From Cyanobium sp. CACIAM 14 (GTDB taxonomy: Bacteria > Cyanobacteriota > Cyanobacteriia > PCC-6307 > Cyanobiaceae), in the NCBI GenBank assembly GCA_000708525.1, contig JMRP01000007.1, positions 1 to 64,000 of the forward strand: 64,000 bases of DNA. Direction: 5' to 3'. Below, piece by piece: positions 1-7,437 of this stretch. Made by a program: the position numbers and the translations under genes. Every line of letters starts with the position of its first letter. Positions within the stretch are counted from its first letter, which is position 1. The notes below the pieces were generated by a model. The model made no database searches. It was not told where the DNA came from and saw only the letters and a list, made by a program, of their open reading frames with translations.

Positions 1-277
1 ACCATGGCAGAGCCTCCGGCTCGAGCACCCTGCCTCTCCTGCAGGCACCGGGCACGATTGCATGAACGGGTCCAAGAGCCCTGGGGAGCAAGGGCGTTCC
101 GAATCCCAGCAGGCCACCTTGCGTCCATCGGCCAAGGCTCCGGCTCTGCAGCCATCTCGATCGCATTTGAGATGGCCATGATGGCGCACTTGATGCTGGT
201 GGGCTGCGCTCTTCCTCGCTTGCCGATACCATCACGGTGTCTTCCGGCCGATCAGGTCGCCTTCCGGCAGGCCGTCC

Positions 278-736
278 CTACACGGTGATCCGCAGTGCTG
301 CCACCAGGGTCTGGCGCCAGGTGCCTGGCAGTTCCCAGTGGTCGGCTCCCAGCCGGATCCGGGCGGCATAGGCGGCCGTAGCCAGCAGCCCCTCGGCCCG
401 GGCCGGAGGCACCGGCACGTAGACGAGCACCTCAAGCTGTTCACCGGCGGCGGTGCTGACCACCACGGCCTCGCGTTCGTAGTGACAACCGGTGCCCACC
501 CCCTCCTGTGCGTCCAGGATCGCCAGATCCTGGGGAAACAGGTGATGCACCACTCCCCAGCAGTGGCTGTCGGCCTCAGGGACGATCCCCGCAAAGCCAG
601 CCCCGGTGAGGGAGCGTTTGGTGATCCCCCAGCGCCAGCCGTCCAGGCGGGCCACCAGCCCCTGGCCGTCCCAGCGCGGGCAGCGCGCCCTGAGCTGCAG
701 CGGATCCAGGTTCGATCCATAGCTGAAGGCCGGCAT
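278..736 (-). CDS. gamma-glutamylcyclotransferase-like (AIG2/GGCT fold) protein
   Basis: This 152-residue protein begins MPAFSYGSNLDP. The YGSNL motif near the N-terminus is the substrate-binding loop of the gamma-glutamylcyclotransferase/AIG2 fold, whose members release 5-oxoproline from gamma-glutamyl amines or peptides. The rest (GVVHHLF, Asp-Ala-Gln-Glu, then a YEREAVVV strand) fits the family's small barrel. I chose the ATG at 736 because the longer in-frame extension lacks family character and the motif normally lies within about ten residues of the start. The substrate cannot be told. It is monocistronic and followed by a secreted protein gene on the same strand. Confidence 0.75.
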   Translation of the reverse strand: MPAFSYGSNLDPLQLRARCPRWDGQGLVARLDGWRWGITKRSLTGAGFAGIVPEADSHCWGVVHHLFPQDLAILDAQEGVGTGCHYEREAVVVSTAAGEQLEVLVYVPVPPARAEGLLATAAYAARIRLGADHWELPGTWRQTLVAALRITV

Positions 737-833
737 CCTGCCCGGCTCGGCGAAGGGGAGCCGGTTCACTGAGGACGCCTGTTCACTGCGGCCGTCAGAG
801 GTGTCCCTCGGGCTCTGCAGGGTCGGCCCACCG

Positions 834-1325
834 TCACCAGCGGCATCCCTGCACCGAGATCCGGTAGCTGTAACCGAGGGCGCCGGGATCACCGCTGGCG
901 CCGACCTTGAAGTTCATCTCGGTGGCCCCCTTGCCGGGGACGGCGGGGTAGGGGCCGAACATGCGACCAGTGCCGATCGCCGGCCTCAGGGTTTCGCTGA
1001 AGACCTGCAAACTGCTGCCATCGCTGAACTTCATGTAGCCCTCCACCGGATAGCTGGCGTTGGGATCAGAGGAATTGGCCGTGAAGTAGAACCTGAAGCT
1101 GCTGTAGGGCCGGGTGACCAGGAAATCGGTGTTCCAGTTGGTCTTGCCGATGATCTTGCCGGGCCCCACTGATTTCGCCACCACCGGTGAGAGGCCCTTG
1201 CCCCCGATCGGGGGCAGGAAGCTGCACCGGGACTGGGCCAGCACCTTCGGGGTCGGCAGCGGCACCATGGCCATCACGACACCAACGACCACCAGGGGAT
1301 GCGCAAGGATCGAGCGGGCCATCAT
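834..1325 (-). CDS. secreted hypothetical protein
   Basis: The product is about 163 residues. It opens with a clear Sec signal peptide: Met-Ala-Arg-Ser, a hydrophobic stretch, then an LAQS cleavage region near residue 31. The mature part has two cysteines, one just after cleavage (RCSF) and one at the very C-terminus (QGCRW), which could form a disulfide. It is rich in Gly, Ser and aromatic residues, as in a small periplasmic beta-protein. I do not recognise the family. Several start codons are stacked (GTG at 1328, ATG at 1325 and 1322); 1325 is used. Confidence 0.6.
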   Translation of the reverse strand: MMARSILAHPLVVVGVVMAMVPLPTPKVLAQSRCSFLPPIGGKGLSPVVAKSVGPGKIIGKTNWNTDFLVTRPYSSFRFYFTANSSDPNASYPVEGYMKFSDGSSLQVFSETLRPAIGTGRMFGPYPAVPGKGATEMNFKVGASGDPGALGYSYRISVQGCRW

Positions 1326-1399
1326 CACGACGGACGTGCCTTCGCCCGCAAGCGACTCACGGATGTCGAGCGGACGGCAAGCTGCAGGCGCAGGAAGGA

Positions 1400-1666
1400 T
1401 CAGCTGCGAGGCTTGATCAGCTGCAGCACCTGGGGACCGAGTCCACCGGCTCGTCGTTCACAGTCGAGTCCTTCCAGTATGGCCCTGGCGGAAGCCTCCA
1501 GATCGCCATCATGGGCGGCCTTCCGTGCCCGTTCGTGGCAGGTGGCCGCCTGAAGAAGCAGACGCTGGCGGGCGTCGGGCTCTGGCATCATCGGCGCCCC
1601 CGCCTTGGGGCGTGCTGAACGTTCCGCCTTCCAGGCGACGGGGGCGGATGGACTGGAGGCGATCAT
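1400..1666 (-). CDS. short conserved hypothetical protein
   Basis: This protein of about 88 residues has a proline-rich N-terminus and a helical C-terminal half starting at MMPEPDARQ, with the segment ILEGLDCERRAGGLGPQVLQ. The helical, charged C-terminus looks like a short conserved protein of picocyanobacteria, though this is from memory only. The longer frame starts with TTG at 1717; the ATG at 1666 is preferred, and the ATGs in the MMPEP segment are also possible. Function is unknown. It lies in a run of three small minus-strand ORFs. Confidence 0.5.
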   Translation of the reverse strand: MIASSPSAPVAWKAERSARPKAGAPMMPEPDARQRLLLQAATCHERARKAAHDGDLEASARAILEGLDCERRAGGLGPQVLQLIKPRS

Positions 1667-1896
1667 GAACGGCAGGGGATTCGCACCAAGGAAGGCATCT
1701 GGGAAGGCATGTCGCAACGATGGAGTTGGTGTGTCTCGAACCCCTTCGTTGCAATCACATTATCGCATCACAGATTGCCTGGCCGAATTCTCATGAAGCC
1801 CGCAAGCGGAACGAATTCGAAAGAAATCAGCCCCTTGGGTGATCTCAAGAACGGGAGCGCCGAATGGCCGGCCTCGCCTGCGCCGGCCAGCGAATC

Positions 1897-2163
1897 TCAG
1901 GTGCCGGGTTCCTCCAGATTCCCGCCCAGCGCAGCGATCTGGGAGCGCAGCTGGGCCGAACGCTGCTGATCACCCCGCGTCAGAGCGACGGCAAGGGCGA
2001 ACTCCAGTTTCTCGAGCTGGTGACCTCCCTCCTCAAGGGAGTGACGGCGCCACTGGCACTGGGGCGCAGGGCCGGTGGGGCGCGAGACGCCGTTCTGGTG
2101 AACGGAGCCTGAGGAGGACGGGCAAGGGGAGGTGGGGAAGGCCATGGCTCTGTTTCTTTTCAT
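1897..2163 (-). CDS. short hypothetical protein with helical C-terminus
   Basis: The product is 88 residues. Its C-terminal half (LEKLEFALAVALTRGDQQRS, followed by an LRSQIAALG helix) looks like a conserved amphipathic helical pair, while the N-terminal 40 residues are low complexity. The ATG at 2163 and the internal ATG at 2145 are both plausible starts. No function is assigned. It is the middle gene of three small minus-strand ORFs. Confidence 0.5.
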   Translation of the reverse strand: MKRNRAMAFPTSPCPSSSGSVHQNGVSRPTGPAPQCQWRRHSLEEGGHQLEKLEFALAVALTRGDQQRSAQLRSQIAALGGNLEEPGT

Positions 2164-2193
2164 TTTGTCACGCCTGGCCAGGGTGGCGTGCTC

Positions 2194-2478
2194 TCAGGCG
2201 GCAGCGGAATAGCCGCCATGTCCCAGGGCGTCGACAGGGGCGGGTTCTGCCGGGGCGACATCGATCTCCAGCAGATGGCGACAGTCCTGGAGCAGCCGCT
2301 CGACGTTGTCGAGGCTGGCCAGTTCCTCGGGCTCCGGCTGGGCCTGGCGCGACGCCTGCAGCTCGACCGCCGCCAGGCGCTGCTCCAGGGTCACCAGCCG
2401 TTGGGAGAGCGCATGAATGGTTTCTGCAAGATCTTCGGCATTGCGGGTGATCCGGAAGGACACCGAGGCGGGAGCCAT
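2194..2478 (-). CDS. small coiled-coil hypothetical protein
   Basis: This 94-residue protein has a predicted coiled-coil core (ETIHALSQRLVTLEQRLAAV), an acidic linker (PEPEELASLDNVERLL) and a Pro/Ala-rich tail. A heptad-like Leu pattern covers roughly residues 20-45. The start at 2478 is chosen because SFRITRN follows closely; an upstream ATG at 2508 would add ten residues. Function is unknown, and oligomerisation through the coiled coil is an inference. Confidence 0.55.
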   Translation of the reverse strand: MAPASVSFRITRNAEDLAETIHALSQRLVTLEQRLAAVELQASRQAQPEPEELASLDNVERLLQDCRHLLEIDVAPAEPAPVDALGHGGYSAAA

Positions 2479-2589
2479 GGCAGGACAGGCGGCTGTGCTG
2501 TGCCGCATGACAACACACCCGACCGGTCCTCTCAAGCGTCGGTGGCGGAGATCTCCCAGACTGGGGCCTGCTGATGGAGCCCCGGGCGG

Positions 2590-3108
2590 ATGAACCATCC
2601 CTGGCATCTGCTGATGTACGCGATGGCCGGCTTCGCCGGGGGCCTGCTGGCCCTCCGCACCGGGATCCCCGCGGCGCCCCTGGCTGGCGCCTTGCTCGGG
2701 GCCGCCCTGGTCAGCGTGACCGGCCGGCTCGACGTGGCCCAGTGGCCCATCGGCACCCGCACCCTGCTGGAGATCGGGATCGGCACCGTGATCGGCACCG
2801 GTCTCACGGGCACGGCGCTGCTCGAACTGCGCCAGCTGTGGCGACCGGCCCTCGTCATTACCCTGACCCTGGTGCTCACCGGCCTGGCGGTGGGCATCGC
2901 CTGCAGCCGGCTGATGGGCATCGACCCGACGGTCGCCTTGCTGGGGGCCGCCCCTGGGGGCATCAGCGGCATGAGCCTGGTGGGCGCGGAGTTCGGGGTG
3001 GGCGCGGCGGTGGCCACCCTCCACGCAGTACGGCTGATCACGGTCCTGGTGCTCCTGCCGCTGGTGGTCAGGCTGGTGCTGCCCGCGACCGCTCCCCCCG
3101 GCGGCTGA
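2590..3108 (+). CDS. AbrB-duplication-family integral membrane protein (half-length)
   Basis: This 172-residue, very hydrophobic protein has about five transmembrane segments and the motif GAAPGGISGMSLVGAEFG. That motif marks the membrane domain of the COG3180 'AbrB duplication'/putative ammonia monooxygenase family. Family members usually carry two copies of this module in about 350 residues; this one carries a single copy, a common form in cyanobacteria. Despite the family name it has no DNA-binding AbrB fold. The transported substrate is unknown. It is followed 64 bp later by a secreted-protein gene on the same strand. Confidence 0.75.
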   Translation: MNHPWHLLMYAMAGFAGGLLALRTGIPAAPLAGALLGAALVSVTGRLDVAQWPIGTRTLLEIGIGTVIGTGLTGTALLELRQLWRPALVITLTLVLTGLAVGIACSRLMGIDPTVALLGAAPGGISGMSLVGAEFGVGAAVATLHAVRLITVLVLLPLVVRLVLPATAPPGG

Positions 3109-3172
3109 ACCTCCCTGGACAGAACCCCAGAGATCGATACGTTGGGCCACCCCGACCACCCGTCCCGGTCCC

Positions 3173-3628
3173 ATGGCCCCCCGTCACCCTCTCCATCCCC
3201 GACTGGGCCTGATCGCCCTCATGGCGGCCGCCGCCGGTCTGCTGGGCACCGTCGGTCCCCTCCGCAGCGCCCATGCGGGCAACGAGATCGAGGGTCCCGG
3301 CGGCAAGGGAGCCCAGGTGTACTGCTTCATGCGCAACAACGGCAACGTCCATGAAGTGAGCTGGACCGCCGCCTATGCCCTGATCAAGCGGCAGAGCGCC
3401 GGCGTGTTCAAGACCTCCCCCGAACATGCCGCGGTGATGATCACCGAAGCGGTGGTTCAGAACCCCGGCACTTACCCCGATTGCGGCCGCTTCCTGGGGG
3501 ATCTCTACGCCCCGCGCCCATCTGGAGGCAGTGCCGCCAGTCCCCAGGCCAGTCCCACGTCCATCTCGGTCGTCGGCGGTGGTAGTGCTGGTGGCAGCGG
3601 CATGACCCGGAGTGAGCGTTACAACTGA
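3173..3628 (+). CDS. secreted cyanobacterial conserved protein (DUF6554-like)
   Basis: The 151-residue product has a signal peptide (hydrophobic residues about 11-30, SAHAG cleavage region). The conserved core contains GGKGAQVYCFMRNNGN, AYALIKRQSAGVFKTSP, AAVMITEAVVQNPGTYPDCG and GRFLGDLY. The two cysteines could pair in the periplasm. I recall this pattern as a cyanobacteria-specific family, probably DUF6554, but the number needs checking. The C-terminal 40 residues are Gly/Ser-rich and not conserved in character. The 3' end overlaps the next gene by 17 nt, suggesting translational coupling. Confidence 0.7.
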   Translation: MAPRHPLHPRLGLIALMAAAAGLLGTVGPLRSAHAGNEIEGPGGKGAQVYCFMRNNGNVHEVSWTAAYALIKRQSAGVFKTSPEHAAVMITEAVVQNPGTYPDCGRFLGDLYAPRPSGGSAASPQASPTSISVVGGGSAGGSGMTRSERYN

Positions 3629-4061
3629 GGGGTTTCGCCGGCACGCCCCGATCCCTACTCGCCACGGCAGACAGCGGACCGCGGCCCTGATCGTCGTTCT
3701 CCTGCTCGCCGGGTGCGCCGAGGAGCCCCTGCCCCAGCGGCCGATCAGCCGCGAGGACTGCCTGCGGACGGTGAAGCTTGAGGAACTGCCGGCGGCTCTG
3801 GAGCGCTGCGACAAGGTGGTGGCGGCCTTCCCGAAGGACCCTGGCCCTCTGAACGAGCGCTTCCTGCTCCACACCCTGGCCGGTGACACTGCCGCCGCCT
3901 GCCGTGACATCGCCACGGCGACCGCCCTGGCGGCGAAGGTCCCCAGGGGCGGGCTGGATCCGATCCTGCGGCAGGACCTGGAGGTGCGGCTGAAGAGCTG
4001 CCGCGGGGAGGAGCCTCGACCGACGCCCTCCCCGGGGGCTCACGAGCGTTCCAGCCACTGA
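3612..4061 (+). CDS. putative lipoprotein
   Basis: This protein of about 149 residues starts with GTG and overlaps the preceding gene by 17 nt. A basic N-terminus (RHGRQR) is followed by a short hydrophobic segment ending in the lipobox LLAGC, so it is probably lipid-anchored at Cys35. The mature part contains C-L-R and ALERCDKVVAAFPKDPGPLN, a TPR-like helix pair, and further cysteines (AACRD, LKSC). Function is unknown. The 3' end overlaps the convergent helicase gene by 22 nt. Confidence 0.65.
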   Translation: MSVTTEGFRRHAPIPTRHGRQRTAALIVVLLLAGCAEEPLPQRPISREDCLRTVKLEELPAALERCDKVVAAFPKDPGPLNERFLLHTLAGDTAAACRDIATATALAAKVPRGGLDPILRQDLEVRLKSCRGEEPRPTPSPGAHERSSH

Positions 4062-5626
4062 CGCACCAGGTCGGGCAGTTCCCGCTGACGACGCCGGTCG
4101 TCGCGGCTGTCCAGAAGCCGGGAGATCCGCTCGGCCTTGCTGGCGATCAGCTCGTCCACCAGCCGGTCGGCGACCCCCAGCTGCAGCCAGTGGCTGGTGA
4201 GGGTGGCTCCCATGCCGATGCGGTGGCAGCGATCCTCCGCCTGCTCGGCGTCGCCGGGGGTCCAGGGCCGCTCGATCAGGACCACATGCCGAGCCCGGTG
4301 GAGGGTGAACCCCAGGCCGCCGGTTCCGTAGGTGGCGATGAGCAGGGGGCGTCGTCCCGCCTGAAAGTCCTCCACCAATCGCTGCCGGCGGGTCGGGGGG
4401 ACCGCCCCGACCAGGGGTCCGCCGTCCCCCTCGCGGCCCAGCTGCCGGTGCAGGGCCAGCGCGGTCGCCACGAAACTGGTGAACACCACCACCGCCTCAC
4501 CCCGAGCCAGCAGGCCGGCCAACAGATCCACGCTGGCGGGCAGCTTGTGATGGGAGCCGATCTGACGCAGGGCCGTGAACACGGCCAGCGCTTCAGCGTC
4601 GCGTCGCACCTCCCCGGCCAGCGCCCGGCGGCGGTAATCGGCGATCCGTGCCTCGAGGGCCCGCTGGAAGCCCTCCGCGGCGGCCCCGTCGAGCCGCACG
4701 GGGTGCTCGAGCCGCTGCTTCGGCGGCAGGTCCAGACACTGGGCCTTGCGGCGATGCAGCACCAGTGGGCGCACCAGCCGCTGCAGCTCCTCCAGCTGGC
4801 TGGCGCCGCTGGCCTGCCAGATCCGCCTCCCCCCCTGCTCCCGCCAGTGTCCCTGGCAGTACCGTTCCTCGTAGTGCCGCTGGTCGGACCCGAGCGGGTG
4901 GCCGATGGCGGCCAGCAGGGGAAAGAGCTGGACCGGCCGCCCGTTCTTCATCGGGGTGCCCGTGAGCAGCCAGATCGCGCGCAGCCGGGGATGGCGCGCC
5001 AGCCGCAGGAACGCCTGGGTGCGGGCGGCGCTCATGGTCTGGGCGAAGTGGGCCTCGTCGACGATCAGCACCGTGCCGGCGGCCGGCAGCTCGGCGGGCA
5101 ACCGGGCCCAGCTGTGCAGCTCCAGGCGCAGTCCCAGGGCCGCCGCCTCCTGCCGCCAGTGGTGGTGCAGCCCCGCCGGGGCCACCACCACCAGCCGGCA
5201 GTCGGCCAGACGCACCAGGGCACGGCCGGCGACCAGCGCCGTCAGGGTCTTGCCGAGGCCCATCGCATCGGCCAGAACGGCCCCGCGGCGCGCCAGCAGC
5301 CAGCGCACCGCCAGCCGCTGGTGACGGAACAGACGGCGACCATCGGGGAGCTCCCGGTCGGCAGCGGCGGCGGCCACGAGGGCCCTGTGGGCGGGGAGAG
5401 GCGGCAGCGGCTGGCCCAGCCAGGTGAACCAGCGGGCCAGCTCAGGGGTGAGCGGGAACCGGCCGCCGCACTGGCGCTGCAGGACCTCCGCCGCCTCCAG
5501 GGGGAACTGCCAGCAGCGGCGACGGCTCAGCCACTGGCCCCGGGGACGGATGGCCCGCAGCTGCGCCTGGGTCACGGCGTCGAAGGGACTGACCACCTCG
5601 ATCAGGCCTGAGGGGCCCAGGCGCAT
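4040..5626 (-). CDS. SNF2-family DNA-dependent ATPase with HARP-like N-terminus
   Basis: The 528-residue protein carries the SNF2/SF2 motifs in order: AMGLGKT (Walker A), VDEAH (Walker B), LLTGTP (motif III), VVVFTSF, ATYGTGGLGFTLHRA and QAEDRCHRIG (motif VI). SNF2 enzymes translocate on duplex DNA. The N-terminal 60 residues (SPFDAVTQAQLRAI, then RGQWLSRRRCWQFPLE) resemble the HARP module of SMARCAL1/annealing helicases, which ends in a W-x-F-P element. The ATG at 5626 is used; a TTG at 5662 would add 12 residues. It diverges from an HNH endonuclease gene, which is a suggestive pairing. Confidence 0.85.
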   Translation of the reverse strand: MRLGPSGLIEVVSPFDAVTQAQLRAIRPRGQWLSRRRCWQFPLEAAEVLQRQCGGRFPLTPELARWFTWLGQPLPPLPAHRALVAAAAADRELPDGRRLFRHQRLAVRWLLARRGAVLADAMGLGKTLTALVAGRALVRLADCRLVVVAPAGLHHHWRQEAAALGLRLELHSWARLPAELPAAGTVLIVDEAHFAQTMSAARTQAFLRLARHPRLRAIWLLTGTPMKNGRPVQLFPLLAAIGHPLGSDQRHYEERYCQGHWREQGGRRIWQASGASQLEELQRLVRPLVLHRRKAQCLDLPPKQRLEHPVRLDGAAAEGFQRALEARIADYRRRALAGEVRRDAEALAVFTALRQIGSHHKLPASVDLLAGLLARGEAVVVFTSFVATALALHRQLGREGDGGPLVGAVPPTRRQRLVEDFQAGRRPLLIATYGTGGLGFTLHRARHVVLIERPWTPGDAEQAEDRCHRIGMGATLTSHWLQLGVADRLVDELIASKAERISRLLDSRDDRRRQRELPDLVRQWLERS

Positions 5627-5722
5627 CTCCACCAGGGGGGCGGCCAATGCGTCAAAAAGCAATCACCAACACATTGACACCCTGGACAAGGAGGCCAGAC
5701 TCCCGCCAACCGAGGCGCGCTG

Positions 5723-6160
5723 ATGCAGGCCAGGGATGGAGTCTTTCTCGAAGACCTCTGCCCCAAGCTGCGAGCGCGACGATGGCGGCAGTCGCTGCAC
5801 TGGATGACGGGCGGGCGCTGCCTCTACTGCGGCGAGACTTCGGAATCCATCGATCACGTGCATCCACTCAGCCGCGGAGGCATGAGCGTGACCGAGAACT
5901 GCGTGCCGGCCTGCCTGGGCTGCAATGGGCGCAAGGGCGACAGCGATGCCTTCGCCTGGTACCGGAACCAGCCCTTCTACGACCCGCGGCGGGCGATGGC
6001 GCTCAAGGCCTGGACCGAAGGGGACCTGCGGCTGGCCCTGCGACTGCTGCAGTGGGTCAGCCCCGGCGAGCCGGAACCGGGTTCCGCCGCCCAGGGCGGA
6101 GAAGGTCACCAGACGCGGCAGGCGTCCACCCCGTTGTGGCGCTGGCAGATGGCCTCCTGA
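5723..6160 (+). CDS. HNH endonuclease family protein
   Basis: This 145-residue protein contains a compact zinc-stabilised HNH motif. CLYCG is followed by IDHVHPLSRGG (first His of the HNH), then TENCVPACLGCNGRKGD with the Asn and the second Cys-x-x-Cys pair. The fold cuts DNA with a single metal ion. A helical tail after the nuclease (RRAMALKAWTEGDLRLALRL) may bind DNA or a partner. It is divergent from the SNF2 gene. Its last 55 bases overlap the convergent small ORF at 6106-6228. Confidence 0.85.
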   Translation: MQARDGVFLEDLCPKLRARRWRQSLHWMTGGRCLYCGETSESIDHVHPLSRGGMSVTENCVPACLGCNGRKGDSDAFAWYRNQPFYDPRRAMALKAWTEGDLRLALRLLQWVSPGEPEPGSAAQGGEGHQTRQASTPLWRWQMAS

Positions 6161-6228
6161 TCCTGGGGATGCTCCGGCGCCAGCAGCACGGCCGCCAGCA
6201 CCAGCCCAGCCGCCAGGATCAGTGGCAT
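6106..6228 (-). CDS. small single-pass membrane protein
   Basis: This ORF of about 40 residues has one hydrophobic helix (ILAAGLVLAAVLLAP) and a short tail EAICQRHNGVDACRVW with two cysteines. The tail is strikingly non-random, and I recall similar tiny proteins in picocyanobacteria. The frame stays open upstream, so a GTG at 6327 would give 73 residues; the ATG just before the helix is preferred. It overlaps the HNH gene's 3' end on the opposite strand. Function is unknown. Confidence 0.45.
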   Translation of the reverse strand: MPLILAAGLVLAAVLLAPEHPQDQEAICQRHNGVDACRVW

Positions 6229-6418
6229 CCCGACGTGGACCCGGGCCTGTGGCCGGATCCGGCCAGGGCGGATGCGGCCGGGGGCGAGACTGGCGGAGAG
6301 GCCGGCACTGAACGCAGAGGTGGTCACGGAATCGAGGCTGGATGATGGTACAGATGTACTGACGGCTGGCGGATCTGTCAACCAGGCGCCGGCTCCGGGG
6401 GGGGTGGTGCATGCGGCG

Positions 6419-7315
6419 ATGCCCGCCGCGGCCGCCGCCATCGGCCGCATGCTGGTGCTGGGCGGTGGCTACACGGGCCGCCGCATGGCCGAGGCTCTGG
6501 AAAGGGCCGGCGTGCCGGTGGTTCTCACCCGCCGGCAACCCCTGGCCAGCCAGGAGCGTCCAGGGTGGCTGCGCTTCGATCCCCATCAGGGTGTGCTGCC
6601 CTCCCCGCAGGACCTGCTCGGCATCACCCACGTGCTGGTGACGATCCCTCCCGATGCCGGCGGCCGGGATCCGGTGCTGGACGCCCTCCTGGCGCGGCTG
6701 CTGGAGCTGCCTCTGGACTGGTTGGGGTACCTCTCCACCACGGGGGTCTACGGAGACACCGGCGGCGCCTGGGTCGATGAGAGCAGCCCCACCCGACCGC
6801 TGCTGGAGCGCAGCCGGGCCCGTCTGGCCTGCGAGGAGGCCTGGCGCCGCAGTGGCCTGCCGGTTCAGGTGCTGCGGCTGCCGGGGATCTACGGGCCGGG
6901 CCGCAATCCGCTGGAGAACCTGCGCAACGGCACCGCCCGCCTGATCCACAAACCGGGCCAGGTGTTCTCCAGGATCCACGTGGACGACATCGTCGGGGGC
7001 CTGCTCCACTGCATCGCCCTGCCGGCCGTCCGGAGGCCCGAAACCCTGATCCTGGCGGACCGCTTCCCCTGCCCTTCCAGCGAGCTGCTGGGGCTCGCCG
7101 CCCATCTGCTCGGCTGCCCGCTGCCGCCGTTCGAGCGCTTCGATGAGGTCGCTCCCAGCATGAGCGGCATGGCCAGGAGCTTCTGGAGCGAGAATCGCCG
7201 GGCCTGCAGCCGGCTTCTGAGGAGGGGACTCGGCTACCGCCTGCTCTACCCCTCCTATTGGGAGGGATTGTCGTCAGGAGTCGGGAGCTTCTTCGGCGCT
7301 CCGAAGATCTTGTGA
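6419..7315 (+). CDS. NAD-dependent epimerase/dehydratase family (extended SDR-like) protein
   Basis: This protein of about 298 residues has an N-terminal Rossmann dinucleotide motif (MLVLGGGYTGRRMAEAL) that is close to the YeeZ-type reduced SDR family. It also has YLSTTGVYGD (SDR active-site region with Ser/Tyr), LRLPGIYGPGRNPL and IHVDDIVGGLLHC (substrate-lid and NAD-fold signatures). The activity is probably NAD(P)-dependent modification of a nucleotide-activated or small metabolite, but the substrate is unknown. Starts at 6419 and 6449 are both possible. The last 61 bases overlap the convergent small membrane protein gene. Confidence 0.8.
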   Translation: MPAAAAAIGRMLVLGGGYTGRRMAEALERAGVPVVLTRRQPLASQERPGWLRFDPHQGVLPSPQDLLGITHVLVTIPPDAGGRDPVLDALLARLLELPLDWLGYLSTTGVYGDTGGAWVDESSPTRPLLERSRARLACEEAWRRSGLPVQVLRLPGIYGPGRNPLENLRNGTARLIHKPGQVFSRIHVDDIVGGLLHCIALPAVRRPETLILADRFPCPSSELLGLAAHLLGCPLPPFERFDEVAPSMSGMARSFWSENRRACSRLLRRGLGYRLLYPSYWEGLSSGVGSFFGAPKIL

Positions 7316-7437
7316 TCCGTCAGGGACGGCACATTCAGATCGGAACCCATCTTCTGCCAATCGACCACGATCCACTGGTTCCGCAAGGCATACCCAGCCC
7401 CCAGCAGCAACACACCCAGAAGAATCAGACGGACCAT
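7255..7437 (-). CDS. small membrane-anchored hypothetical protein
   Basis: The 60-residue product has one N-terminal hydrophobic helix (LILLGVLLLGAGYALRN) and a polar tail (WIVVDWQKMGSDLNVPSLTD). It probably sits in a membrane with the tail on one side. The ATG at 7437 is embedded in CATG and overlaps the divergent pdxA ATG on the other strand. The 3' end overlaps the convergent epimerase gene. The charge asymmetry and the protein-like tail argue that it is real, but this is the weaker of the overlapping genes. Confidence 0.5.
   Translation of the reverse strand: MVRLILLGVLLLGAGYALRNQWIVVDWQKMGSDLNVPSLTDHKIFGAPKKLPTPDDNPSQ

Noticed and set aside
1-277. Open frames at the left edge (plus 4-288; a minus-strand frame opening near 190 and running off the edge)
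   Set aside because: Neither translation shows a recognisable domain, signal peptide or conserved-looking pattern; the region is too short to decide. A gene cut by the window edge is possible.
1718-1750. tRNA-like TTCGA segment on the minus strand
   Set aside because: The flanking bases do not form a five-pair T stem and no acceptor stem can be built.
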